This document shows, in pieces, positions 8,107-18,220 of a stretch of DNA of 32,665 bases. Where the stretch lies: NCBI GenBank assembly GCA_020048955.1, contig JAIFLT010000123.1:1-32665 (forward strand), written 5' to 3'. Numbering within the stretch: the stretch's first letter is position 1; each line of letters opens with the position of its first letter. A program made the position numbers and the translations under genes. This stretch comes from Flavobacterium sp. (GTDB lineage Bacteria > Bacteroidota > Bacteroidia > Flavobacteriales > Flavobacteriaceae). The notes under the pieces are model-generated. The model searched no databases and had not been told where the DNA came from. It was given only the letters and a program-made list of their open reading frames with translations.

Positions 8107-9780
8107 ATGAAAAAATTTTACTATTTAATTTTATTATTCTCAATGTTTGGATGGAGCCAAACCACTATTTTTTCTGAAAATATGGGCAATGTAACCGCAA
8201 CAACGCTTATACCTGCTCACGTTACTGCAAATGGCTTTCAAAATTCGGCTACTTTAACATACTCTAGCGGCACCATTACAGATGGGGCAGATATTAGAAA
8301 CACTAATGCCTCATCGGGTTATACCAATGCTAGTGCGGGAGCAAATGTGTTTTTTTCTACCGCATCTAGTGCTGTTGCAAGAGGTTTTGCAATTGAAAGC
8401 ATTAATGCCTCAACTTATACAAATTTGCAACTGCAATTTGCCTATAGAAAAGAAAGTGCTACTGTTTTACCTGCTTTAGTGGTAGATTATTGGAACGGAA
8501 CACAATATGTAAATATTCCCTTTACTTTTAATGAAACAGCCAGTGCTGCTATAGCTTGGTATTTGACTCCCGTAATTAATCTTCCGGTTGACGCTCAAAT
8601 TAATGGACTTAAATTGCGCTGGGTTAGAAGTACTGGAGGAACAACCACAAGAATTGATGATGTAGTTCTTGCAGGAACACCCACAACTCCTTCTTTAAGC
8701 ACAACTCCCACTGCGGTTTCAGGACTTAACTATATTATTAATGCAGGACCATCAACGTCTCAAAGTTTTGGATTAACTGGAGCAAATCTTACTGGTGGTG
8801 CAGTAACTGTTGCCTTACCTGTAGTTTCTAATTTTGAGATTTCTGAAACTATAAACGGCACCTATAGTTCCTCTATTTCTTTAGCCGCTTTTAGTGGCAC
8901 ACTAACTACTATTTTTGTTAGATTAAAACAAGGTCTAGCCATAGCAAATTATAATGATATCATTACAATATCAGGTGGTGGCGCAAGTACAAATGTAAAT
9001 GTTGCCGGAAAAGTTGTAGAAGAAATTTTTCTTATTTATGAATTTACAAACAATTCATTAGTTGCAACTCAAACACCCGATGATGCAGTTACTACAGATT
9101 TTCAAGTAAGTTCTGACCTACTTGCTTTTGGAACAGCACAACCAGAAACATGGACTGGTTCTGGCGTACCCTATACTAATAGTCAAGCTGGATGGGCGGC
9201 AACAAATGCAGCAAGTGCAAAAAATTTCTTTTTTAATGTTACTCCAAATGCAAATTTTAATATAAATGCAACTGCTATTTCTTTTCAATATAGAGCAACC
9301 GGAAATGGACCATCTGGCATAACTGTAGAAATAAACGGAAATGTAATTGAAACTTTTAATGTGCCTGCCGACGTTACGAGTGTTTTTACAAAACCTCTAA
9401 ATCTTCAAAATCTTCCGTCACTTCAGGTAAAAATTTATGGTTGGAATAATGCTTCAAGAACTACTGATGGTAGTGGTTTTTTAAGAGTTGATGATGTAAG
9501 AATTAATGGAGAAACTTTTAATACCTTAAGTTCAAATGATTTTAATATAACAAATACTATTTCTCTTTATCCAAACCCATCTAGTAATGGCAATGTTTCT
9601 ATTAAATCTAATTTGAATGGATTAAAAAACATTCAAATGTTTGATATAAGTGGAAGAGAAGTTCTAAATACTACTATTCAAGAAAATAGTTTTAATGTAA
9701 ATGGTTTTAATAGTGGCGTTTATTTAGTAAAAATTACATCAGAAAATAAATCGTTTACAACAAAACTTATCATAAAATAG
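8107..9780 (+). CDS. Secreted protein with T9SS type A C-terminal sorting domain
   Basis: Signal peptide MKKFYYLILLFSMFGWSQ; C-terminal SLYPNPSSNGNVSI...MFDISGREV...GVYLVKITSENKSFTTKLIIK. Confidence 0.85.
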   Translation: MKKFYYLILLFSMFGWSQTTIFSENMGNVTATTLIPAHVTANGFQNSATLTYSSGTITDGADIRNTNASSGYTNASAGANVFFSTASSAVARGFAIESINASTYTNLQLQFAYRKESATVLPALVVDYWNGTQYVNIPFTFNETASAAIAWYLTPVINLPVDAQINGLKLRWVRSTGGTTTRIDDVVLAGTPTTPSLSTTPTAVSGLNYIINAGPSTSQSFGLTGANLTGGAVTVALPVVSNFEISETINGTYSSSISLAAFSGTLTTIFVRLKQGLAIANYNDIITISGGGASTNVNVAGKVVEEIFLIYEFTNNSLVATQTPDDAVTTDFQVSSDLLAFGTAQPETWTGSGVPYTNSQAGWAATNAASAKNFFFNVTPNANFNINATAISFQYRATGNGPSGITVEINGNVIETFNVPADVTSVFTKPLNLQNLPSLQVKIYGWNNASRTTDGSGFLRVDDVRINGETFNTLSSNDFNITNTISLYPNPSSNGNVSIKSNLNGLKNIQMFDISGREVLNTTIQENSFNVNGFNSGVYLVKITSENKSFTTKLIIK

Positions 9781-9828
9781 TTTTATTACAAAAAATAGTT
9801 ATAGTTCATTTTTTTAAAAATCAACCTC

Positions 9829-10830
9829 ATGAAAATCACTAGAATTTTAGTACCTTTTTTAGTCTTATTTTTTTCTTTTGCTTATATTAGATGCACCACC
9901 GAAGACATATTGCCGTCTTTAAGTGTAAGTTCTTCTAGTTTAAATTTAAGCGAGGCAAATGGAACTGTTGAGGTTACTGCCACTTTAAATGGTCCGGCAA
10001 CGAGCACTTTAACTATTCCGTTTGAACTAGGAGGAAATGCTCAAAACACTACAGATTATCAATTGAGTAATTTACAATTTGTAATACAAGAAGGAGCCAC
10101 ATCCGGAAAAATAACCATTACAAGTATTCAAGATAATTTAATTGAGAGTGTTGAAACAATTACTATTTCTATTCAAAACAATTCAAATGTATTAGTTACG
10201 TCACCTGTTTTTTTAAGTATAAATCTACAAGATGATGATGCAGATACTGACAATGATACTGTTCCAGATGCACTAGATAATTGTCCGGCTGTTTTTGGAG
10301 ATGTTTCTAATAATGGCTGTCCTTTTTTAGGACTTGTTATCAATGAAGTATTATATGACCCTGCAGACGGAATTGCTGGCGATGCTAATGGCGATGGAAC
10401 AAGAGACCCAAATCAAGATGAGTTTGTAGAAATTATCAATTCAAATCCTTCCTTAAACATAAGTGGATATACGCTTTCTGACGCTTCTTCTACAAGGCAT
10501 ACTTTCCCAACAGGAACAATTTTACCACAAAATGGTGTTATAGTTGTTTTTGGTGGGGGCACGCCTACAGGAACTTTTGGAGGAAGTATCGTTCAAACGG
10601 CATCAAGTGGACAAATCAACTTAAATAATGCAGATGATATGCTAACTTTAAGAAACGCCTCGGGTGTAGTTATTGCCACTTTTGATGTAACTCCGTTAGA
10701 TGATAATCCAAATGAATCTTATACAAGAAAACCAGATTTAACAGGTAATTTTGAAAGACATTCTACTATTAATAGTGCAAATGGAGCTATTTATTCCCCA
10801 GGAAGAAAAGTTAATGGTTCTAATTTTTAA
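9829..10830 (+). CDS. Putative lipoprotein with Calx-beta-like, thrombospondin type 3-like and lamin-tail (LTD) domains
   Basis: N-terminal hydrophobic segment ending IRC-TTED; DDDADTDNDTVPDALDNCP repeat; LVINEVLYDPADG...DEFVEIIN...ISGYTLSD LTD signature. Confidence 0.75.
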   Translation: MKITRILVPFLVLFFSFAYIRCTTEDILPSLSVSSSSLNLSEANGTVEVTATLNGPATSTLTIPFELGGNAQNTTDYQLSNLQFVIQEGATSGKITITSIQDNLIESVETITISIQNNSNVLVTSPVFLSINLQDDDADTDNDTVPDALDNCPAVFGDVSNNGCPFLGLVINEVLYDPADGIAGDANGDGTRDPNQDEFVEIINSNPSLNISGYTLSDASSTRHTFPTGTILPQNGVIVVFGGGTPTGTFGGSIVQTASSGQINLNNADDMLTLRNASGVVIATFDVTPLDDNPNESYTRKPDLTGNFERHSTINSANGAIYSPGRKVNGSNF

Positions 10831-10833
10831 TTG

Positions 10834-12189
10834 ATGATAGGTCCAATAGTATCTCTTATTTGTATTATAATTATAACAAGGTTTTTGTTAAAAAATTATA
10901 ATCCTGTAGCTACCTTATTAATAGGAGGATTAGCTATGCTATTGATATCAATAATTTTAGAATTGCAATTACCCGAATTAAAAACATCAACAGGTTTTAA
11001 AGGATTTGATTTATTCAAATTTATAAAAGAATCTTTTAGTACTATAAACGAGGGTGTTGGGTTAATGATTATGGCAATTGGAGGTTTTGTGGCGTATATG
11101 GATAAAATAGGTGCATCAGATAAATTGGTAGATTTAGCCATGAAACCATTGGCATTATTTAAAAAAAGCCCCTATTTAGCCGCTTCCATGGTTATACCCA
11201 TAGGTCAAGTATTGTTTATTGCTATACCATCTGCAGCCGGATTAAGTTTATTGCTAATGACCTCTATGTATCCTATTTTAGTAAAACTAGGCGTCAGTAG
11301 ATTATCAGCCGTATCAGTAATTACAGCAACAACAACTTTTGGAATTGGTCCTGCATGTGCCACTACAGCAAGTGCTATAGATTTAATTAAACTAGATTCG
11401 GTATTTTATTTTCTAAATTTTCAAATTCCCTTAGTATTGCCATTGTCGCTTTCTATGATGATAACTTATTTTTTTGTAAATAGATATTTTGATAAAAAAA
11501 ATCCGGAAGAACTAATAGAAGAAAATCATAACAAAACAAATGTTAGTGTTCCTGCTATTTATGCTATTTTGCCCATTTTACCCATAGTTTTATTAATCGT
11601 TTTTTCCGAATTTTTTCCGTTTTTTGAACCACCCATAAAATTAGATACAACAACAGTAATGTTCATCAGTTTATTTGTAGCCTTAATTTTTGAAGCTATT
11701 AGACTTAAAAACATTAAAAACACCTTAAATTCTTTACAAACATTTTGGAATGGTATGGGCGATATTTTTAAAACCGTTGTAGTTTTAATCATCGCAGCCG
11801 ATATTTTTGCTAAAGGACTAATAAGTTTAGGGTTTATAGAAGGATTAATTATTATTACAGAAAATCTTGGTTTTGGCGCAATAGGTGTAGGAATTGTAAT
11901 GACAATTATGATATTTTTAGCCTCAATGTTAATGGGAAGCGGAAATGCTGCTTTCTTTGCTTTTGGTCCTTTAGTGCCAAAAATTGCTACTAAACTTGGA
12001 ATTGCTAGTACAGAAATAATTTTACCCATGCAATTAGCAGCATCAATGGGAAGAACCGTTTCGCCAGTTTCGGGAGTTTTAATTGCAACCGCTCAAATTG
12101 CAAAAGTTACCCCAATTGCCATTGTTAAAAGAAATATAATCCCACTTGGCATTGCATTAATACTTATGCTAATACTTCATTTTATATAA
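10834..12189 (+). CDS. DcuC-like anaerobic C4-dicarboxylate carrier family permease
   Basis: Polytopic membrane protein; GFVAYMDKIGASDKLV, GPACATTASAID and SMGRTVSPVSGV segments consistent with the DcuC family. ATG at 10834 preferred over the TTG at 10831. Confidence 0.7.
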   Translation: MIGPIVSLICIIIITRFLLKNYNPVATLLIGGLAMLLISIILELQLPELKTSTGFKGFDLFKFIKESFSTINEGVGLMIMAIGGFVAYMDKIGASDKLVDLAMKPLALFKKSPYLAASMVIPIGQVLFIAIPSAAGLSLLLMTSMYPILVKLGVSRLSAVSVITATTTFGIGPACATTASAIDLIKLDSVFYFLNFQIPLVLPLSLSMMITYFFVNRYFDKKNPEELIEENHNKTNVSVPAIYAILPILPIVLLIVFSEFFPFFEPPIKLDTTTVMFISLFVALIFEAIRLKNIKNTLNSLQTFWNGMGDIFKTVVVLIIAADIFAKGLISLGFIEGLIIITENLGFGAIGVGIVMTIMIFLASMLMGSGNAAFFAFGPLVPKIATKLGIASTEIILPMQLAASMGRTVSPVSGVLIATAQIAKVTPIAIVKRNIIPLGIALILMLILHFI

Positions 12190-12191
12190 AT

Positions 12192-13334
12192 ATGTTAAAA
12201 CTTATAAAAAACGCAAATCTATTTTCGCCCACTTCATTAGGAAAAAAAGACCTTTTGATTGCTGCTAACAAAATTGTAGCCATAGATGAAAACTTAGATA
12301 GATTTAAGAATGACGCACAAGTTTTTGATATGCAAGGAAAAAGCGTAGTGCCCGGATTTATAGATCAACATATTCATATCAATGGAGCAGGTGGAAAAGA
12401 TGGCTATTCTTCTATGACACCCGAAATTAAATTGAAAGATTTAATTGCGTGTGGCACAACAACTGTGGTGGGGCTTTTAGGTACTGATGGAACAGTAAGA
12501 AACATTAGATCTTTATATAGTAAAACAAAAGCATTAGAACAAGAAGGAATTTCGGCCTATATGTTTTGTGGATATTATGGTGTAGATACGGTTACCATTA
12601 CAGACAATATTCAAAGCGATATGATTTTTATTGATAATGTTTTGGGCTGTAAAATTGCAATAAGCGACATTAGATCTTCTTATCCAACGGCGCTTGAATT
12701 AGTAAGAAAACTTAGAGACGTGAGAGTGGGTGGAGGCATTGCAAGAAAAAAAGGAATTTTGCACATTCACTTGGGCAATTTACCCAGTAAAATGGACGTA
12801 CTTTTTGAATTAGTAAAAGATTATGGTTTTCCCATAGAACATATTTCGCCAACTCACGTTACAAGAACCAAAGAATTATTTGACGAAGCCATAAAATTTG
12901 CAAAATTGGGCGGAATGATTGATATAACAACAGGAGCCTCAAAATATACGGCACCTTATTTATCGGTTTTATATGCACTAGAGCAAGGAGCGTCTATAGA
13001 CAACATGACTTTTAGCACAGATGGACATGCTGGGCTTTCTAAAGTAAATGATCAAAAAGAAACGATTGTTTTTCCGGCACCCATTTATACAAATTTAAAA
13101 GAAGTAGTAGATCTTGTGAAATTAGGAAATTATCCGCTAGAACAAGCCATAAAATTAATAACATCAAACCCTGCAAAAAATTTAGGATTAAAAAATAAAG
13201 GTAAAATTGAAATAGGATATGATGCCGATTTGTGTGTGTTTGATGACCATCTAAATTTAGTAGATGTTTTTGCTCACGGAAAACCATGTATGCTAAATGG
13301 TGAAATAATTGTAAAAGGAACTTTTGATTCATAA
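12192..13334 (+). CDS. iadA: Isoaspartyl (beta-aspartyl) dipeptidase
   Basis: PGFIDQHIHINGAGGKDG, CGTTTVVGLLGTDG, LGCKIAISDIRSSYPT (carboxylated-Lys region), GILHIHLGN, FSTDGHAG. Confidence 0.88.
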   Translation: MLKLIKNANLFSPTSLGKKDLLIAANKIVAIDENLDRFKNDAQVFDMQGKSVVPGFIDQHIHINGAGGKDGYSSMTPEIKLKDLIACGTTTVVGLLGTDGTVRNIRSLYSKTKALEQEGISAYMFCGYYGVDTVTITDNIQSDMIFIDNVLGCKIAISDIRSSYPTALELVRKLRDVRVGGGIARKKGILHIHLGNLPSKMDVLFELVKDYGFPIEHISPTHVTRTKELFDEAIKFAKLGGMIDITTGASKYTAPYLSVLYALEQGASIDNMTFSTDGHAGLSKVNDQKETIVFPAPIYTNLKEVVDLVKLGNYPLEQAIKLITSNPAKNLGLKNKGKIEIGYDADLCVFDDHLNLVDVFAHGKPCMLNGEIIVKGTFDS

Positions 13335-13344
13335 AATATAAAAA

Positions 13345-14652
13345 ATGAGAATTTTAAATAAAATTATCTATTCTGTACTCTTTCTTTCTTTGTTGACTAC
13401 AAATGCTCAAGAAATAAAAATGAATGAATACACCTTTGGGGAAGGGTTTAATTTTTCTACATCAAATGGAAATACGATGCAAATTTCTACTTATTTTCAG
13501 CCTTATTTTGAGAGTAGAAGTTATGAAGATGCACAAGATTTTGGTGGACTAAATAGATTTAGAATACGAAGAGCCAGGCTAAGACTAGATGGAAAATCAA
13601 ACAATAGTCGTTTTAGCTATCGTTTTCAGGTTGATTTAACAGGATCGGGAGAGGCAGACAATGATTTGGTAAATAATTATTTACTAGACGCTTGTGTTTC
13701 TTATGATGTAAGTAAGCAAATATCAATCACTTTTGGACAAAGAGCCACTTATACTGATAATAGAGAACTTTTAATGAATTCTAGTTCGCTGCAACTCGTT
13801 GACAGAAGTAGATTAACCTCGGCATTTGCAACCATTAGAGAATTTGGATTATTTGTAGATGGAAATTTTAAACTAGGAGGCACATCGTATCTAAGACCTT
13901 ATTTTGTTCTTACAAACGGCGATGGACAAAGCATATATGGAAAAGATAGAGGTGGTTTAAAAGTGGGCGGAAGAGTAGATTATTTGCCATTTGGTTTATT
14001 TAGCAACTTTGGTCAGTTTAGACAAGTAGATATTGTAAGAGAATTAACCCCAAAATTTGTAATTGGAACAACTTATAGCATCAATCAAGGAATAAGTAGC
14101 AGAGCGGGTAGAGAGAGTGGCGAAATTTTATATCTAAATGCTTTAAACGAAGAATCACTGCCCGATTATAGTAAATTTGGAATAGATTTTTTGTTCAAAT
14201 ATAAAGGATTTTCTTGCTTGGGCGAATTTGTAAAATCTTGGACAACTGTTCCTTCTGATATTACACAAAGAGTGAGAACAAACGGAACTGTAACTTCTGA
14301 TTTTGAAATAAATGGGGTTCAAAACAAAGAAAATTATATAAAAAACAGAATGATTTTAGGGAGTGCTTATAACCTGCAAATGGGCTACATACTTAAATCA
14401 GGAGTTTCTATAGATGCACGATACACGCATTTAAAAGCAGATGAATTTTCGTTTCTTAATAACGGAACATTTTACAATAGACCAGATCATTATACTATTG
14501 GAATTACAAAATATATTGCTAGAAATTATGGTGCAAAAATTCAAGCAGATTGTACTTACATGACTAATAATGGAGGAATTGACAACCTCAACGGAACTCC
14601 AATTTCTGGAAATGAATGGATTACAAGATTAATTTTATCATTATCATTATAA
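13345..14652 (+). CDS. Outer-membrane porin, OprO/OprP (phosphate-selective porin O/P)-like
   Basis: Signal peptide ending TNAQE; beta-barrel pattern; GGLNRFRIRRARLRLDGK, ISITFGQRATYTDNRELLMNSSSLQLVDRS; terminal LILSLSL. Confidence 0.7.
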   Translation: MRILNKIIYSVLFLSLLTTNAQEIKMNEYTFGEGFNFSTSNGNTMQISTYFQPYFESRSYEDAQDFGGLNRFRIRRARLRLDGKSNNSRFSYRFQVDLTGSGEADNDLVNNYLLDACVSYDVSKQISITFGQRATYTDNRELLMNSSSLQLVDRSRLTSAFATIREFGLFVDGNFKLGGTSYLRPYFVLTNGDGQSIYGKDRGGLKVGGRVDYLPFGLFSNFGQFRQVDIVRELTPKFVIGTTYSINQGISSRAGRESGEILYLNALNEESLPDYSKFGIDFLFKYKGFSCLGEFVKSWTTVPSDITQRVRTNGTVTSDFEINGVQNKENYIKNRMILGSAYNLQMGYILKSGVSIDARYTHLKADEFSFLNNGTFYNRPDHYTIGITKYIARNYGAKIQADCTYMTNNGGIDNLNGTPISGNEWITRLILSLSL

Positions 14653-14653
14653 A

Positions 14654-16183
14654 ATGAAAAAAATAATTATCTATTTTCAACTTTTTTTTAGCACTTTTCT
14701 TTGGGGGCAAATGAATCCGCAGTCTAAAGAAATTACTCAAAAATTCTTTCCAGATGTAGATACACTTTCTATACACACACCTGGTTTAAAAAAAGAAAAA
14801 GGATTTGTTAATTATGAAGAGTTAATTGCTTTTTTAGAAAATCTTGCAACAAAATACCCCGATAGAATTTCACTTTCCTACATTGGCGAAAGCCAAAAAG
14901 GACATAAAATTCCAATGGTAGTTTTAAAATCAAAAGAAGTAATTAATCCTATTAAAGTATATATGCAAGGCGGCTTACATGGCGATGAACCCGCAAGCGT
15001 GGAAGGAATGTTGTATTTAACTCATGCGCTTGTTACTAATTCAAAATTAAATTATTTATTTGACAAAATTGAACTAAGAATTGTTCCCATGGCTAATATT
15101 GATGGAAGTTTAAAACTAGAAAGAAACGCCTCAAACGGATTAGATTTAAACAGAGATCAAACTAAATTAATGGCTGCAGAAACTATAATTCTAAAAAATG
15201 CTTTAACTAATTTTAACCCAGAAATTGCTCTAGATTTTCATGAATTTAGACCTTTTAGAAAAGATTTTACAAAGTTTGGGTCATTTGGCGTAACGTCATT
15301 TCATGATGTTATGTTTTTATATTCAGGAAATTTGAATGTTCCACAAAATTTAAGAAACTATACCCAAGATGTTTTTGTAAAAAATGCCAAGGAAAAATTA
15401 GACACCCATCAAATCACTCATCACGATTATTTTACCACAAATACTTATGACGGAGCGGTTCAATTTGATTTAGGATCAACAAATGCCAGGTCTAGCGCAA
15501 CTTCATTTGCTTTGCAAAATAGAATTTCAACGCTTATAGAAATTAGAGGCGTTGGGTTAAACAAAACGTCATTTAAAAGACGCACCCTCATTGCTTATTG
15601 CATTGGTTTATCTTATTTAGAAACCGCTTTTTTAGAAGACAAAAAAATAAGAGATGTTATAAAAATTGCTAATGAAAACAAAGAAGATATTGTAGTTAAA
15701 AGCAAAAAAATAATTTCTAACGAATCATTGAAATTTATAGATTTAGATTCAAATAGTCCTATAAATATTGACGTAACCTTAAGAAATTCTTTAAAATCTA
15801 TAGCTACATTTTCAAGAAAAAGACCTATTGGATATCTATTAGATGCAAGCTTGATAGACATAGTAAGTAAATTAAAAATATTAGGATTTGAAGTTTCAAC
15901 AATAGAAAACGACACAACTTATAAAATAGAATCTTACTTAGTTACTTCTTATAAAATAGATGAAATGAAAACTGAAAAAATGAATCTACAAGATATAAAT
16001 ACCGAAACAAATGTTTCTGAAAAAATGTTTTCAAAAGGTTCGTTTTATGTTTCCCTCAATCAAAAAGGAGCTTCATTAATTGCAGAAGTATTAGAGCCCG
16101 AAATGCCAAATAGTTTCATCAGTTTTGGTGTTTTAAAAACAGAAAATAATCAAATTTTACCCATATACAGACATATTCAATAA
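14654..16183 (+). CDS. M14 family zinc carboxypeptidase-like metallopeptidase, secreted
   Basis: Signal peptide; GGLHGDEPASVEG (HxxE), NIDGSLKLERNASNGLDLNRD, ALDFHEFRPF. Confidence 0.85.
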   Translation: MKKIIIYFQLFFSTFLWGQMNPQSKEITQKFFPDVDTLSIHTPGLKKEKGFVNYEELIAFLENLATKYPDRISLSYIGESQKGHKIPMVVLKSKEVINPIKVYMQGGLHGDEPASVEGMLYLTHALVTNSKLNYLFDKIELRIVPMANIDGSLKLERNASNGLDLNRDQTKLMAAETIILKNALTNFNPEIALDFHEFRPFRKDFTKFGSFGVTSFHDVMFLYSGNLNVPQNLRNYTQDVFVKNAKEKLDTHQITHHDYFTTNTYDGAVQFDLGSTNARSSATSFALQNRISTLIEIRGVGLNKTSFKRRTLIAYCIGLSYLETAFLEDKKIRDVIKIANENKEDIVVKSKKIISNESLKFIDLDSNSPINIDVTLRNSLKSIATFSRKRPIGYLLDASLIDIVSKLKILGFEVSTIENDTTYKIESYLVTSYKIDEMKTEKMNLQDINTETNVSEKMFSKGSFYVSLNQKGASLIAEVLEPEMPNSFISFGVLKTENNQILPIYRHIQ

Positions 16184-16202
16184 CAGATTATAAATAAAAA
16201 AA

Positions 16203-17420
16203 ATGAAAAAATTAGTACTACTATTTGTATTTTTAAACGTTGCTTTATCACTTAATGCACAAGAAGAAAAGAAATCTAACCAAGCAAATTTTGAACTAGG
16301 AAGTGGTTTAAACTTTTCTTTTAATAAAGGAGCTTATGAATTTAATATTTCGGGGTTTATTCAGCCAAGTTATATCTATGAAAAAACTGAAAACCGCAAA
16401 TCTACTCAAGAATTTAATTCTAGAAGGTCGTTTTTTATGATGAGTGGCAAAGCAGTAAAAGAAAAAATTAGTTTTTTATTACAAACAGATTATAGCCAAT
16501 CTAGTCCTTTAATGGATGCCTGGGTTGCTTATCACCCAACTAATTCAATCACAATTTCGGCTGGTCAAAAACAAACTTTTGTAAACAACAAAGAAATGTT
16601 GATTAGAGAAGACCGTTTACAATTTACTGATAGAAGTTTACTTAGCCAAAATATGAGTAGAACAGGAAGAGAAATGGGACTATTTATTGAAGGTAAATTT
16701 GGAAATAAATTTGGAATAGCACCCAAATTAGCATTAACATCTGGTGATGGTAGAAACTCTTTTGGTGCTGATTCTAGAGACACAGATGCTGGCGGCGTAA
16801 AGCTGGGCGGAAGATTAGACATTTATCCACTAGGGTTTTTCTCTGAAGGAATTGAACAAACCACCGCAGATCTTAAAAAAGAAGATAAACTAAAAATGGT
16901 TTTAGGTGTGGCATTTAGTGTAAACAATGGAGCATCGGCATCAAACGGAGAAGGGCACAGAGAAATTGAACTATTTGATTCTTTTGGAAATTTTTCATCA
17001 CCTAATTACAATCAATTATACGTTGATTTGTTGTTAAAATACAAAGGTTTTTCGTTTTTAGGCGAATATAATAATTCAACTGCCGATGATATTGACCTCG
17101 TTTACACAAATGACACTGCCACACAACTACTTGTCCCACAAGAGATTAGTAGTTATTTTCTATTGGGCGACAATTACAATTTTCAGGCCGGATATATGTT
17201 GCCAAAAGGTTTTAGTATAGACACACGATATGAAATTTCTAAACCCGAATTTTCAACTTACACTAATTCGTTGTTAAAAGATTCTAATAGCTACACCATT
17301 GGTTTAACAAAATACTTTAGTGGAAACAATTTAAAAATACAAACCTCTTTTACAGCAATACAAATAGAAAACGGAGCAAAACAACAAATTGGGTCTTTGC
17401 TCATGCAAATTGCTTTTTAA
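16203..17420 (+). CDS. Second OprO/OprP-like porin, paralogue of 13345-14652
   Basis: Signal peptide ending LNAQE; ISAGQKQTFVNNKEMLIREDRLQFTDRS parallels the first porin; terminal MQIAF aromatic C-terminus. Confidence 0.7.
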   Translation: MKKLVLLFVFLNVALSLNAQEEKKSNQANFELGSGLNFSFNKGAYEFNISGFIQPSYIYEKTENRKSTQEFNSRRSFFMMSGKAVKEKISFLLQTDYSQSSPLMDAWVAYHPTNSITISAGQKQTFVNNKEMLIREDRLQFTDRSLLSQNMSRTGREMGLFIEGKFGNKFGIAPKLALTSGDGRNSFGADSRDTDAGGVKLGGRLDIYPLGFFSEGIEQTTADLKKEDKLKMVLGVAFSVNNGASASNGEGHREIELFDSFGNFSSPNYNQLYVDLLLKYKGFSFLGEYNNSTADDIDLVYTNDTATQLLVPQEISSYFLLGDNYNFQAGYMLPKGFSIDTRYEISKPEFSTYTNSLLKDSNSYTIGLTKYFSGNNLKIQTSFTAIQIENGAKQQIGSLLMQIAF

Positions 17421-17617
17421 ATAAAAGCCCCCTAACCAGAGAAGTGGAAATAAAAGTTAAAAAAGTATTTTTGTGTGTAAATGCAAGTGTAGATTAGTGA
17501 CTACAATATGTAAAAATTTGTATAAAATTAAGGGTAGTAAACTAAATTAAAAATTGAAACGAAAATTAAAATTAAATATGAAATTCTTCAATTATTTTAT
17601 TTTTCTTTTTCAGATAT

Positions 17618-18166
17618 TTACTTATTCATCTCCAAAAAATGATTGATTTTATTGAGAATTAAATATGCTTCTTTTTCAGTGAGACTATTTAATAGTTCAA
17701 TTTGCTTTTGACGATAAGTAATAACAATCGATTCAGAATCTCTTTTAAAATTGGCAATACTACCTGTATAAGCTTTTCCAAAAAGAGGAATTTTATTTAA
17801 AGCTTTAATATAAAACAAACTTTCAATTGAAATAGAATCTATTTCGTCTATATAATAACTCTTATACTTATTAAAGGTAGCAATGTTTTTCTGAATAAAG
17901 ATTTCGGTAACATTAATTTCAATAGTAGTTTTTCCTTTAAAAATCCAAATTAATTGCCTAATTATAATCACTGCTATTCCAGCTGTAATCAATATTGGAA
18001 TTATAATAAAGTATAGTTTTTCGAAATAAATCAACATTGAATATAAAACAATCAAAAAACTAATAACAATAAGAAATAAGATTAAAAAAGTAGTTAAAAA
18101 CCAATTCTTATGTGGTTTCAAATTGTAAATAAAGACGTCATTAAATTTATTTAAACGCTGCATCAA
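17618..18166 (-). CDS. Hypothetical protein with two N-terminal transmembrane helices
   Basis: Long ORF; two strongly hydrophobic segments, then a soluble region. Confidence 0.65.
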   Translation of the reverse strand: MMQRLNKFNDVFIYNLKPHKNWFLTTFLILFLIVISFLIVLYSMLIYFEKLYFIIIPILITAGIAVIIIRQLIWIFKGKTTIEINVTEIFIQKNIATFNKYKSYYIDEIDSISIESLFYIKALNKIPLFGKAYTGSIANFKRDSESIVITYRQKQIELLNSLTEKEAYLILNKINHFLEMNK

Positions 18167-18220
18167 AAAATATAAAATTTTAAAACTTATAAGCTAATAA
18201 CTGCTAACTGCCATCTGAAA

